Source: Chloroflexus aurantiacus J-10-fl (GTDB lineage: Bacteria > Chloroflexota > Chloroflexia > Chloroflexales > Chloroflexaceae). From it: 64,000 bases of DNA. The notes under the pieces are model-generated. The model had not been told where the DNA came from. It saw only the letters and a list, made by a program, of their open reading frames with translations, and did not search any database. Every line of letters begins with the position of its first letter. The stretch's first letter is position 1. The stretch is taken from assembly GCF_000018865.1 (NCBI RefSeq), contig NC_010175.1, positions 1,178,001-1,242,000 of the forward strand. Reading direction: 5' to 3'. Below are positions 51,158-59,489 of the stretch, in pieces. The position numbers and the translations under genes were made by a program.

Positions 51158-53062
51158 ATGTATCAGATTGAATGGCTAGGAATGACGCGCAACAATTTCA
51201 AGCCCGGCACCCCTGATCGCATCCGTATGGTGGTGTTACACGCCACCGCCGGCACCTATCCCGGTGATCTGAAGTGGCTGCGTCAGGGTGGTGCGCCAGG
51301 CCGTGAAGTGTCTGTGCATTACTACATCAATAAACGTGGACACATTGTGCAACTGGTTGCCGATCACGATATTGCCTGGCACGCCGGTGTCAGTCGTTGG
51401 GAGGTGGACGGACGTACCGTCTACGGCTGTAACGATGTGTCGATTGGGATTGAGTTAGAGAACCGGAACGATGGTCGCGATCCGTATCCGCCGGAACAGT
51501 ATGCGGCGGCACGCTGGTTAACCCGCGAGCTGGTGCAGAAGTATCAGATTCCGCCAAACCAGGTTGTCCGCCACCTTGACATTGCCCCCGGTCGGAAGAC
51601 CGATCCGGCTGGCTTCCCCTGGCAACGCTTTGTCAGTGAGGTGTTTGCCGATCTTCCCGGCGCCCCGACGATGCCGCCGACCGAGCAGATGCGCCAACGG
51701 ATGCTCGATGTCGCCTATCGCGCCGCCGGGAGTGGCCTGCCCGCGAGCTGGCCCTTCGCTACCACAGCACGTACCCTTCATCTGGGGATGCCGGTGGCCT
51801 CGTTAATCGCCCGTCCACCGGCATCACGTGCGGCATCATCACCGAATGATCGGGAACGAGTGTTGTCACTTCCCGATGGCACCCGCTATCTGGTGGAGGT
51901 CTACGCTCGTGATGCGCTCTTTGCAACCGTTGGCCCGGATGACACGCTGCGCCCCGATGAGCCAATTCAGCGATTACGTGATGTTCCCGCCAGCCCGCAA
52001 CGTCTGGCGCTCCTCGACGCTATCTTCCGGGCTGCCGACCCGATCAACGGGTTTCAACCGGGCTGGGCATTCCATCAGTATTTTCTCGACCATGAGGCTG
52101 AACTTGGCATGCCAATCAGTCACAACCACCGCCTCGCTCTGGCACCGGGATGGCATGTCGCCTGCCAGCACTTCGCCCTCGACAGCCTCTGCTCGCCGGT
52201 TGGTCAGTGGCAGGTAATCTACCGTCTGAGTGATATTCGACGTGCTGCGGCAGGCCAGATGATTCTTCCCGGTCTGAGTCGTGAGCGAGCCAGGCAACTG
52301 GCGAATCTCCTGCTTGATGATCTCTTTGCCCTGCGTACCGGTCGGCGGTATCAGGCTGAGGCGGCGCTCGTGCGGTACGCGCTTGACGAAGATCTGGGCG
52401 CACCGCTTGGCCCACCCGAAACAGATGTCGTTGATGGCATCCCCATCGCGTTGATGCCGTTTGCCCTCGATGTGGTGGCCTGTCGCCTGCCGGCACCGGA
52501 CTGGCCACTCGACCGGCCACTGCCACCGGGCAATCCGTTCGGTCGTCTCACCGCATTGCTCAGCTCACACCGTCAGGGCGTATCCGGTGTTATCCGATTA
52601 TCACGGATGCACAATCCGCGTTCGCTCCCGGTGATGCAGGCAACCCCGTTGGTGGGATCACCCCGACCTGATCGCCCGTTCATCGATGTCAGTCTCTTTG
52701 CCGGTGACGGTGAGGTACGTCGGCGAGCGATTGATACCATTGTCGTTATCCCAACGCCAGGACCGGCGAGCCTGGCACTGACGCAGGCGCATACGGCTGC
52801 GCGCTGGCACTACTACATCGATCATACCGGCACCGTCTTTCGGTTGCGGCACGAACGCTATGTTGCGCGGGCTGCCCGTGGTATCGGCCTGCCTGCCGAA
52901 CAGCTCGATCAACGGGCACTGGTCATTGCTGTTGAGGGTGAACTTGACCACGCCCCGCCGACACTTCGTAAAGCAGCAAAGGCGCTCATTCAGTTACTCT
53001 GCCGACATTTTCAGATTAGCAGCAACCGGATACACGTAGGCGAAATGACCATGCATTTGTAG
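51158..53062 (+). CDS. N-acetylmuramoyl-L-alanine amidase with degenerate second amidase domain
   Basis: 634 residues. The N-terminal Amidase_2/PGRP domain (about 1-165) has zinc ligands His28 (VVLHATAG), His139 and Asp149 (RHLDIAPGRKTDP), plus DIAWHAG and the catalytic-type Lys147. The middle (about 200-480) has LGFP-like wall-binding repeats such as ELGMPIS and GWHVACQHFA. The C-terminal domain (about 505-634) repeats the amidase fold (IDTIVV, HYYIDHTGTVFRL, ALVIAVEGE) but lacks all zinc ligands (VIPTPG for LHHTAG) and stops before the HxD motif. No signal peptide is visible. AGGTGA precedes the ATG. Forty bases after the CHAT gene, 46 before ftsZ. Confidence 0.88.
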   Translation: MYQIEWLGMTRNNFKPGTPDRIRMVVLHATAGTYPGDLKWLRQGGAPGREVSVHYYINKRGHIVQLVADHDIAWHAGVSRWEVDGRTVYGCNDVSIGIELENRNDGRDPYPPEQYAAARWLTRELVQKYQIPPNQVVRHLDIAPGRKTDPAGFPWQRFVSEVFADLPGAPTMPPTEQMRQRMLDVAYRAAGSGLPASWPFATTARTLHLGMPVASLIARPPASRAASSPNDRERVLSLPDGTRYLVEVYARDALFATVGPDDTLRPDEPIQRLRDVPASPQRLALLDAIFRAADPINGFQPGWAFHQYFLDHEAELGMPISHNHRLALAPGWHVACQHFALDSLCSPVGQWQVIYRLSDIRRAAAGQMILPGLSRERARQLANLLLDDLFALRTGRRYQAEAALVRYALDEDLGAPLGPPETDVVDGIPIALMPFALDVVACRLPAPDWPLDRPLPPGNPFGRLTALLSSHRQGVSGVIRLSRMHNPRSLPVMQATPLVGSPRPDRPFIDVSLFAGDGEVRRRAIDTIVVIPTPGPASLALTQAHTAARWHYYIDHTGTVFRLRHERYVARAARGIGLPAEQLDQRALVIAVEGELDHAPPTLRKAAKALIQLLCRHFQISSNRIHVGEMTMHL

Positions 53063-53108
53063 GCGGCAATCGGTTCGCTGCCACCTATCACAACATCACA
53101 GGAATCAT

Positions 53109-54185
53109 ATGCAGTCAACAGCTTCTTCGTTTCACGCCCGCGCCCCGATCAACATCAAGCTGATTGGGCTGGGCGGATGTGGTGGGAATCTGGTCAGTAC
53201 GCTGAAGCTCCAGAACGATCAGGTGGATCTGGTCGTTGCCAATACCGATTTGCAAGACCTGGCAGGGCGTACCACTATTCCAACCCGTATCTTGCTCGGC
53301 CCACAGCAGACCGCCGGAAAGGGAGCGGGTGGGCGGCCTGATGTCGGGGCAGCCGCAACTGTCGAGAGCGAGCCAATGCTGGCGAAGGCATTGAGTGGCG
53401 CCGATCTGGTTGTGATTGTCGCCGGTATGGGTGGTGGTACCGGTACCGGTGCCGCGCCGGTGGTCGCCCGGCTTGCCCGTCAGCTCGGAGCATTGACCCT
53501 GGCCTTTGTTACGATGCCGTTTCAGGTCGAAAAGGGACAGCGGAGCCGGATTGCCGAACAGGGACTTGCCAGTGTGAGCAAAGAGGCTGATGCTGTGGTT
53601 GTGGTTTCCAATCAAAAGATTTTGAATTTTGTCGATCCGCGGACAACCCTATCGGTTGCGCTGACGTACAGCAATACGATTTTAGCTGCTGCAATCAGCG
53701 GTGTGATCGATCAGCTCTCCCTCCCCTCACTGATGCAGCTCGATTTTTCCCACGTGCGGCAGACCCTCAGTCAGGCCGGACAAACGATGCTTGGGATTGG
53801 CAGTGCAACAGGAAGTGATGCTGCCCAGCGTGCGATGCAGCTCGCGCTGAAATGTGATTTGCTCGAAGGAAATTTACAAAAAGCCCGCCGTGTCTTCGCT
53901 TCAATCATCGGTGGCAGTAACCTGGGTCTGATCGATGTCCATCAGGCGATTGAGCAGATCCATCGTGTGGTTGCCAATGAGATCGATCTGGTCATCGGTG
54001 TTGCTACCTCACCACTGGCGTCGCACCGGGATCGCGTGCGGGTAACGCTCATTGCCAGCGAGGTGGCTTCCTTCCGTCAGTCGCTCTCCTCTGGGCAGGC
54101 CAACCCAAAAGCATCTGTCACGCATACGATCTCCAGTAACGATCTACCACCCTTTTTGAAATTGCACCGACGAGGTTGTTTATGA
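53109..54185 (+). CDS. FtsZ paralogue with altered T7 loop
   Basis: 358 residues. The GTP-binding half is canonical: IGLGGCGGN, ANTDLQDL, and the tubulin signature GMGGGTGTGAAP (Gly108-Gly114). The catalytic T7 loop reads MQLDFSHVR (209-217): FtsZ normally has N-x-D-F-x-D-V, so Asn is Gln210 and the second Asp is His215, while Asp212 stays. GTP hydrolysis by the polymer is probably weak or lost. The usual long C-terminal linker is cut to about 20 residues, but the last 14 (DLPPFLKLHRR core) match the FtsA/ZipA-binding tail. Its stop overlaps the gasdermin start (ATGA). Likely not the main division FtsZ. Confidence 0.9.
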   Translation: MQSTASSFHARAPINIKLIGLGGCGGNLVSTLKLQNDQVDLVVANTDLQDLAGRTTIPTRILLGPQQTAGKGAGGRPDVGAAATVESEPMLAKALSGADLVVIVAGMGGGTGTGAAPVVARLARQLGALTLAFVTMPFQVEKGQRSRIAEQGLASVSKEADAVVVVSNQKILNFVDPRTTLSVALTYSNTILAAAISGVIDQLSLPSLMQLDFSHVRQTLSQAGQTMLGIGSATGSDAAQRAMQLALKCDLLEGNLQKARRVFASIIGGSNLGLIDVHQAIEQIHRVVANEIDLVIGVATSPLASHRDRVRVTLIASEVASFRQSLSSGQANPKASVTHTISSNDLPPFLKLHRRGCL

Positions 54186-55048
54186 TTCTGCATCTCTGCC
54201 CAAATGATCCCCTGGTCTCCCTGGTACACGACCTGTTCGGAGCCAATGCCGTGCGGGTGCCTGATGCGCGCATTCGCCCATTGTCGGTCGTTATTCATCG
54301 GGATAATCGGAGCGTGTTTCGTGGTTCGTTGTTGCCGCTCCTTACCGACTCCAGTCCATTGAGCGTGCAGCCTGCGGTATCACAATTGATCGATATCAGC
54401 GGTCGGCGTTCGCGCCGGATCAGCCTCGACCTCGGCTTGCATATTCTGCGGGGGTTTCTGTACGGCTTCGGCATACCAGCCGCCAGTCTGGCGACTTCGA
54501 TCCAGGGTGCAGCGACAGTTTCGTTCTCATTTCCCACTGCCATGCGTGTAGCCTACGATGTGAACGCACTGGGCTGGGCATTGGCCGGTCGTGCTATTGA
54601 TCGCTCGAATCCGGCAGCGGCAGTACTGTTCGAGCAGACACCCTACGAGCTGCTCTTGATCGACTCGGTACTCACCAGTCGTCATATCACCATCACCCTG
54701 AGCGGTAGCAAAGGCCAGCGCCTCAATGTCGATATTGATGCGCTACGGCAGATGCTCAACGATCTCGGTGGACAGGTTGGTGTCAGTGGTGATTCCGAAC
54801 TTGAAGTAACGCTAGCCAGCCCCCATGACTTGACCTTCGCCTTTTCGTGCGTCCGCCTCTTTTTCGACGACGAGGGCTTTATTACTGCCATCCCCCCCGA
54901 TCTCAATCGGCGGGTGTTGGGAAGTGCCGGCGGACTTACAGTACGGTATACGCCTGACCGGGTGCTCCTCAGTGCCCAGCCTGGCTTATTGGTATGGGAT
55001 CGCCTGCCAACAATCTCGCCGGAACAGCCTCATTCCGCCCGTCGCTAG
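54182..55048 (+). CDS. Candidate bacterial gasdermin (pore-forming)
   Basis: 288 residues. The pattern fits bacterial gasdermins: a Cys close to the N-terminus followed by DP (MILHLCPNDPL; Cys6), RVPDARIRPLSVV, SGRRSRRISLDLGLHILRGF, then SFSFPTAMRVAYDV, a middle strand pair VLTSRHITITLSG, and QVGVSGDSELEVTL with FAFSCVRLFFDDEGFITAIP closing the core near 238. A tail of about 50 residues follows, which could be the inhibitory C-terminus removed by the CHAT protease. Once cleaved, such proteins form large membrane pores, and the N-terminal Cys is a palmitoylation site in known members. The four-base overlap with ftsZ indicates coupled translation. The call rests on motif recognition, not a search. 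Confidence 0.75.
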   Translation: MILHLCPNDPLVSLVHDLFGANAVRVPDARIRPLSVVIHRDNRSVFRGSLLPLLTDSSPLSVQPAVSQLIDISGRRSRRISLDLGLHILRGFLYGFGIPAASLATSIQGAATVSFSFPTAMRVAYDVNALGWALAGRAIDRSNPAAAVLFEQTPYELLLIDSVLTSRHITITLSGSKGQRLNVDIDALRQMLNDLGGQVGVSGDSELEVTLASPHDLTFAFSCVRLFFDDEGFITAIPPDLNRRVLGSAGGLTVRYTPDRVLLSAQPGLLVWDRLPTISPEQPHSARR

Positions 55049-55517
55049 CGTCCGTCAGGTGTGGGCACGATCAAAAGCAGAGCGATTCAGGCGGCAACGC
55101 GCATGCGCTTCCTGCTGTCAGCGGTTATGACGAGCACCGAACATTCAGGCCATACTGACGACGCGAAAATGCCCGCAGGGAATCAGGGTCGCATACCAAA
55201 TCTTGCCCCATCCGGTGCATCACGGCCCGGCATCAGATATGGGGCGGGTTTAGAACCCGCCCCTTCCATGTCGGTTCTCATCGCCATGCGAGGGATGCGA
55301 CGGATGAGGAGGTATCGAAAGGGTATGTCGTGGATCACGTGCCACGCAGTAGATTAGATGTGATATAACACCACGCGACGTTGTGATGAAGACATAGCCT
55401 CTATAGTAAGCGACGCGGGCATGGTGGTCAGCCACCATTGTCCCGCGTCGGCTGTCGCACACCCGCGCTCTTCTGACACAGGTGTCATTTCCAGTTTCAA
55501 ACAGGTATCTGTTACCA
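55049..55517. other. Intergenic region after the gasdermin cluster
   Basis: 469 bases between converging units. Apart from the hairpin at 55241-55263 no gene or repeat is supported. Confidence 0.5.
55241..55263 (+). terminator. Hairpin ending the gasdermin cluster
   Basis: GGGGCGGGTT and AACCCGCCCC pair around TAG, followed by TTCC, 193 bases past the gasdermin stop. Confidence 0.55.
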
Positions 55518-56723
55518 TCACGAATGCGGTGCCCGATTCCGGGCCGTCCGAATCCAGTCACGCGGTTTGATGCCGAGTAGCAGCCGGATGTAGAGCCACA
55601 GCTTCCAGATTACAAAGAGCGGGGTGAAGAGTAACGAGCGGTAAACCGGCCACGGTGCCTTCACCAGGATCAGCCCACTGAGAATGTACACAACCTGACC
55701 AAGCAACACAAAACCGGCCAGCGCGAGTGCTGCCGGGTCACCCAGGACGAGGGCGATCAGCAAGAGCAATACACTGGCTCCGGTAACCACCGAAAAGGGT
55801 GGAATCAGTTGCTCGATGGCAGCATCGATCAGCAAAAAGCTTCGTCGGCGCAACCCTTCACGCAGCAGTTGCGGCACATAATGGCGCACCATCTCCATCC
55901 GTCCGCGCTCCCAGCGCTCATTTTGGGTTTGGGCAGACTTCAGACTATCGGGCATCTCGGCCCATACCACGGTATCGGGCGCAAACATGGCGCGCTCACC
56001 CGCCAGAATCAGCCGCATGTGGTACTCAATATCTTCCGTCAGCGAGGCTGTCCAGCGCTGCTGCCGTAGAATGTCGGCGGCAAAGACCATCCCATTGCCC
56101 TTCAGGCCGGTCGAGCCACCAAGCACCATGCGGCCCAGAGGGCGGAGGTAGTGCAGGACAATCAAGGCCACCGCACGGATTCCGGCACTCCATGCGCCTT
56201 CGGGTTGACGTACCGCATAGTAAGCCTGGATAACTCGTTCACCCTGCGCCAGCCGGGCATCCATCACCCGTAGAAAATTGGTCGAGACCACCGTGTCGGC
56301 ATCGAGAATGACGACCGCATCGTGCGGTTCCTGGCGCAACCAGATTTGCTGCAACAACCATTCCAAAGCGTACCCCTTGCCACGCAGCGTCTGATCGAAT
56401 CGTTCGTGGACGATGGCTCCATGCGCGGCAGCAACTGCGGCAGTCTGATCCGAACAGTTATCGGCAACGACGTGTACAGTGTAGAGTTCACGCGGATAGT
56501 CGAGTTGTTGCAGATTAGTCAGCAGATCGGGCAACAGGCGCTCTTCATTGTGCGCCGGTATCATGATCACAAAGCGCGTGGTGGGATGCGGACGAAGCGT
56601 CGTTGTGCGCCGGGCGAAAAAGGCTGCTCCGGTGAGCAGCAGAAGATAAGCCACCATCCCTGCCAGCACAATCCCGCTGACCCAGAAGATCACCGTCAAC
56701 AAGCCCCACATCAACGACATCAT
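55518..56723 (-). CDS. Membrane glycosyltransferase family 2
   Basis: 401 residues. An N-terminal membrane helix (VIFWVSGIVLAGMVAYLLLL), then a GT-A domain with VADNCSD, the metal-binding ILDADTVVS, the acidic LTEDIEYHMRL and the QNERWERGR motif of processive GT2 enzymes, then two to three C-terminal helices. It resembles cellulose-synthase-like and NodC-like enzymes that polymerise sugars and export them. Last of three overlapping glycosyltransferase genes, with a four-base overlap to its upstream neighbour. Confidence 0.88.
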   Translation of the reverse strand: MMSLMWGLLTVIFWVSGIVLAGMVAYLLLLTGAAFFARRTTTLRPHPTTRFVIMIPAHNEERLLPDLLTNLQQLDYPRELYTVHVVADNCSDQTAAVAAAHGAIVHERFDQTLRGKGYALEWLLQQIWLRQEPHDAVVILDADTVVSTNFLRVMDARLAQGERVIQAYYAVRQPEGAWSAGIRAVALIVLHYLRPLGRMVLGGSTGLKGNGMVFAADILRQQRWTASLTEDIEYHMRLILAGERAMFAPDTVVWAEMPDSLKSAQTQNERWERGRMEMVRHYVPQLLREGLRRRSFLLIDAAIEQLIPPFSVVTGASVLLLLIALVLGDPAALALAGFVLLGQVVYILSGLILVKAPWPVYRSLLFTPLFVIWKLWLYIRLLLGIKPRDWIRTARNRAPHS

Positions 56724-57832
56724 AGTCGCTCCTTATGCTTACCCGACAGCGGCTCAACACCGACTTCGGTCAGCGTATCGTAGAGAAAATCGGTCAGACG
56801 CACGGCATAATGATCGAGGTTCATCTCCTCTTCAACCCGCCGGCGCCCGGCGCGGCCCATACGGGCTGCCTTTTCCGGTTCGGCAAGGAGATGTTCAATC
56901 GCTTTCCGCAAGGCATCCGGATCGCGTGGTGGTACGTACAGACCGGTTTCCCCCTCAACGACAACATCGGTCTGGCCGGGTGTTGCCGTACAGATAACGG
57001 CCCGCTCCATCGCCATTGCTTCCAGAATAGCCGTTACTCCGGCCTGAAACTCTACCGGTTCGAGCGGCATCACCAGAAATCGGCTATCGCTGTAGAGCTG
57101 GCGTAATTCGTATTGACTGAACTTCTGGACACGCACATTGGGTGGAATCGGCTGGTTCCGGGTGGTATCTCTCTGTTTTGACCACGGGCTGGCAGCAGCC
57201 ACGACCACGTCTGCATCGAGACCATCAACAGCACGCAGGAGAGTCGGGTAATCACGCCTTTCCAGCCCAACTGCGCAAATCTGTGGGCGTGGGGTCTGGC
57301 GCGGCGGTGCGTGACGGGGATGAAAAAACCGGTCGTCAACCATAAATGGGGTAAACGGCACTCGTTTAACGGGTAAGCCCCACCGTTGGGTGATAAATCG
57401 CTGCTGCCACGTTGAATAGACCATAAAACGGTCAATGTGAGTATGGACAGCAAAACGATCAAGAAAGATCATCTTCTTCGGCACCGACAACACGTGGACA
57501 ATCATCAGATGGCGGGGCCGCCGGTTGGGCGTAAAATATTTGAGCAGGGCTGCCAGCGGTAAACCAACCTGTTCGCCGTCGGTGACAATCGCCTGATAGC
57601 GATGACGACGGGTAAAACAGGCCCAGGCCAGCAGCAGATTCGGCCCTCCCAGGCGCTCAAACAGACGACCGACCGGCCCGCTGGTCTCGCGTGCAATCCG
57701 ATAATCAATCAAATCGGCGCCGAAGTGACGGGCCAGTTCAAGATAATCGGCGCGCGGGCGCCGACCGGCAGCAATCTGCTGTTCAAGATCAGATGGAATA
57801 ATGCCTGAAACGGTAAGCAAAACCTGATTCAC
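56720..57832 (-). CDS. Glycosyltransferase family 4, middle gene
   Basis: 370 residues. The N-terminal half is atypical, with no GG loop at the start; the C-terminal half has ICAVGLERRDYPTLLRAV and ILEAMAMERAVICTATPGQTDVVVEGETGLYVPPRD, with an EX7E-like Glu. GT-B fold; donor unknown. It overlaps both neighbours by four bases, so the three enzymes are translated together, probably for an exopolysaccharide or glycolipid. Confidence 0.85.
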   Translation of the reverse strand: MNQVLLTVSGIIPSDLEQQIAAGRRPRADYLELARHFGADLIDYRIARETSGPVGRLFERLGGPNLLLAWACFTRRHRYQAIVTDGEQVGLPLAALLKYFTPNRRPRHLMIVHVLSVPKKMIFLDRFAVHTHIDRFMVYSTWQQRFITQRWGLPVKRVPFTPFMVDDRFFHPRHAPPRQTPRPQICAVGLERRDYPTLLRAVDGLDADVVVAAASPWSKQRDTTRNQPIPPNVRVQKFSQYELRQLYSDSRFLVMPLEPVEFQAGVTAILEAMAMERAVICTATPGQTDVVVEGETGLYVPPRDPDALRKAIEHLLAEPEKAARMGRAGRRRVEEEMNLDHYAVRLTDFLYDTLTEVGVEPLSGKHKERL

Positions 57833-58953
57833 GCCGGAATCCTCTCTTGCATACGGGCCAGATCGACCTCACCCTTGATCAAATCCAACAGTCGCCCGGC
57901 ATTATGGCGGGCATCATACATACGTGACACGTGGATCGTTGCCCGCTCGCCGAACCGCAATCGCTCGTCGGGACGGGTGATCAGGCGACGCAGGGCCTCG
58001 GTGAGCGCGTTCAGATCGCCAGCCGGGATCAATAAGCCTGTCTCACCATCACGGACAATTTCGGGAATAGCCGCGACACGGGTCGTCACCGCCGGCAAAC
58101 CGGCTGCCGCCGCTTCCGAAAGCACCATTGGCAGACAGTCGCCGAACGTTGGCAAGGCAAAAATATCGGCCTGGTGGTAGAGCGCCTTCAGTGGGGCACT
58201 GTTCGGCTGCATCCCGTGATAGACAAACACCCCCGGCTCGTCCGGCACCTGGTCTTTGGTCACCAGATGCAGTTCAACACCGAGCGGGCGCAGTGCCCGG
58301 AAGGCTTCGATCAGCAGCAGCCCCCCTTTGCGTTCGAGATTGGCTCCCACAAACAGAATTTTTACCGGCCCCTCGTGGCGGGTACGCGGCGTCGGGCGTT
58401 GCCATTCATGCACATTCACACCGGGCGGGATGACGGTAATCTTATCTGCCGGCACACCGTAGCCCTCGATCAGGCCATCTTTCGCCCACTGGCTCCAGGT
58501 GACCAGATGGCGGGCCAGTTGAAAGCAACGTCGGTTGAGCTGCCATTTAATCCGTTCCAGCCAGGGCGGGCCTGGATCATGCTGATAGTACGGGCCGAGC
58601 TGATCGTACTGTAACGGAGTGGCATCGAGCGAGACGATGCCGGGGTAGCGCTGCAACCAATCGGCGGCCAGCACAGCCGGCACCTGCGTATGAAAAAAGA
58701 GCGCATCAAGGGTCGTGTGTCTGGTCAATCGGCGCAATGAGCGGCGCGCCCGCAAACCGGCACGTACCGTCCAGTTACTTTTGTAGAGCGGTATACGCGC
58801 TGCCAGACCATGAGTCTCAAACGGAATGAGTGCCCAATGCGGTCGGACATCAGGATCATTGCTGATATTCGCCTGCAAGTTTTTGGCGTGAGTCACATGC
58901 CCCAGGGCCTGTTCGAGCACAAAGCCGATGTTGTAGAGCGCTGAACCGTTCAT
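57829..58953 (-). CDS. Glycosyltransferase family 4, first gene of operon
   Basis: 374 residues. The N-terminal half contains DALFFHTQVPAVLAADWLQR; the C-terminal half has VKILFVGANLERKGGLLLIEAF, PTFGDCLPMVLSEAAAAGLP and GETGLLIPAGDLNALTEALR, the standard donor-binding signatures of GT4. No signal peptide. It begins MNGSALYNIGFVLEQALGH. First gene of the three-gene glycosyltransferase operon. Confidence 0.88.
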   Translation of the reverse strand: MNGSALYNIGFVLEQALGHVTHAKNLQANISNDPDVRPHWALIPFETHGLAARIPLYKSNWTVRAGLRARRSLRRLTRHTTLDALFFHTQVPAVLAADWLQRYPGIVSLDATPLQYDQLGPYYQHDPGPPWLERIKWQLNRRCFQLARHLVTWSQWAKDGLIEGYGVPADKITVIPPGVNVHEWQRPTPRTRHEGPVKILFVGANLERKGGLLLIEAFRALRPLGVELHLVTKDQVPDEPGVFVYHGMQPNSAPLKALYHQADIFALPTFGDCLPMVLSEAAAAGLPAVTTRVAAIPEIVRDGETGLLIPAGDLNALTEALRRLITRPDERLRFGERATIHVSRMYDARHNAGRLLDLIKGEVDLARMQERIPA

Positions 58954-59222
58954 AGCGTTTCCTGATCCGAATCTTCAGATTGTTCCTGCGCAGCGCAAAG
59001 GAAACCGCGATCTACGTTGAGTATAACGAAGAGGTATAACCTTAGTGTTAATGAAATGGGTGATACGCTTGCAATGTTGTCATATCAATCTGGGAAAAAT
59101 ACACTTATGAGGCTAGCAGATTGTTGAGACAGGCTGCGGAGTCTGGTCGGGTAGGTGAAGGCTGTATCTTTGCATACACAACGGTTTGTTGGCAGATCAC
59201 GATGGCAATATTTACCCATTTG
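58954..59222. other. Spacer upstream of glycosyltransferase operon
   Basis: About 270 bases with promoter-like AT-rich sequence (TTATAC and TATACT on the minus strand near 59021-59040) but no confident hexamer pair. Confidence 0.35.
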
Positions 59223-59450
59223 TTATGACAACCCAGGTTACTGTGAGCAGGCTACGGAGACTAGCTGCCAGGGTGAACAGTACGACGTTGCACGCAACAC
59301 TGGATGGCGTAACTGCACGAACGATGTGGGTAGCAGCCAGTTCCCATCGACGTGCTACGTCACGCCTAAAGGTGGTAACTCGAATTGTACCCATCCTCTG
59401 TGTCCTCTGTGCCTCTGTGGTGATATAAGGTAGCAACCTGGGTTATGATA
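59223..59450 (+). mobile_element. MITE-like element, copy 2
   Basis: About 225 bp. The left end TTATGACAACCCAGGTT and right end TAGCAACCTGGGTTATGATA are inverted copies at the core AACCCAGGTT. The interior matches copy 1 (GAGCAGGCTACGGAG, GTGAACAGTACGACGTTGC, CCTCTGTGCCTCTGTGGTGA). TATGA-CA / TATGATACA flanks may be a target duplication. Its right end lies 40 bases before the lipoprotein ATG, so it supplies that gene's upstream DNA. Confidence 0.8.
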
Positions 59451-59489
59451 CAACTGACATCGCGCTTCCTGATCAACAGAGGAACCGGC

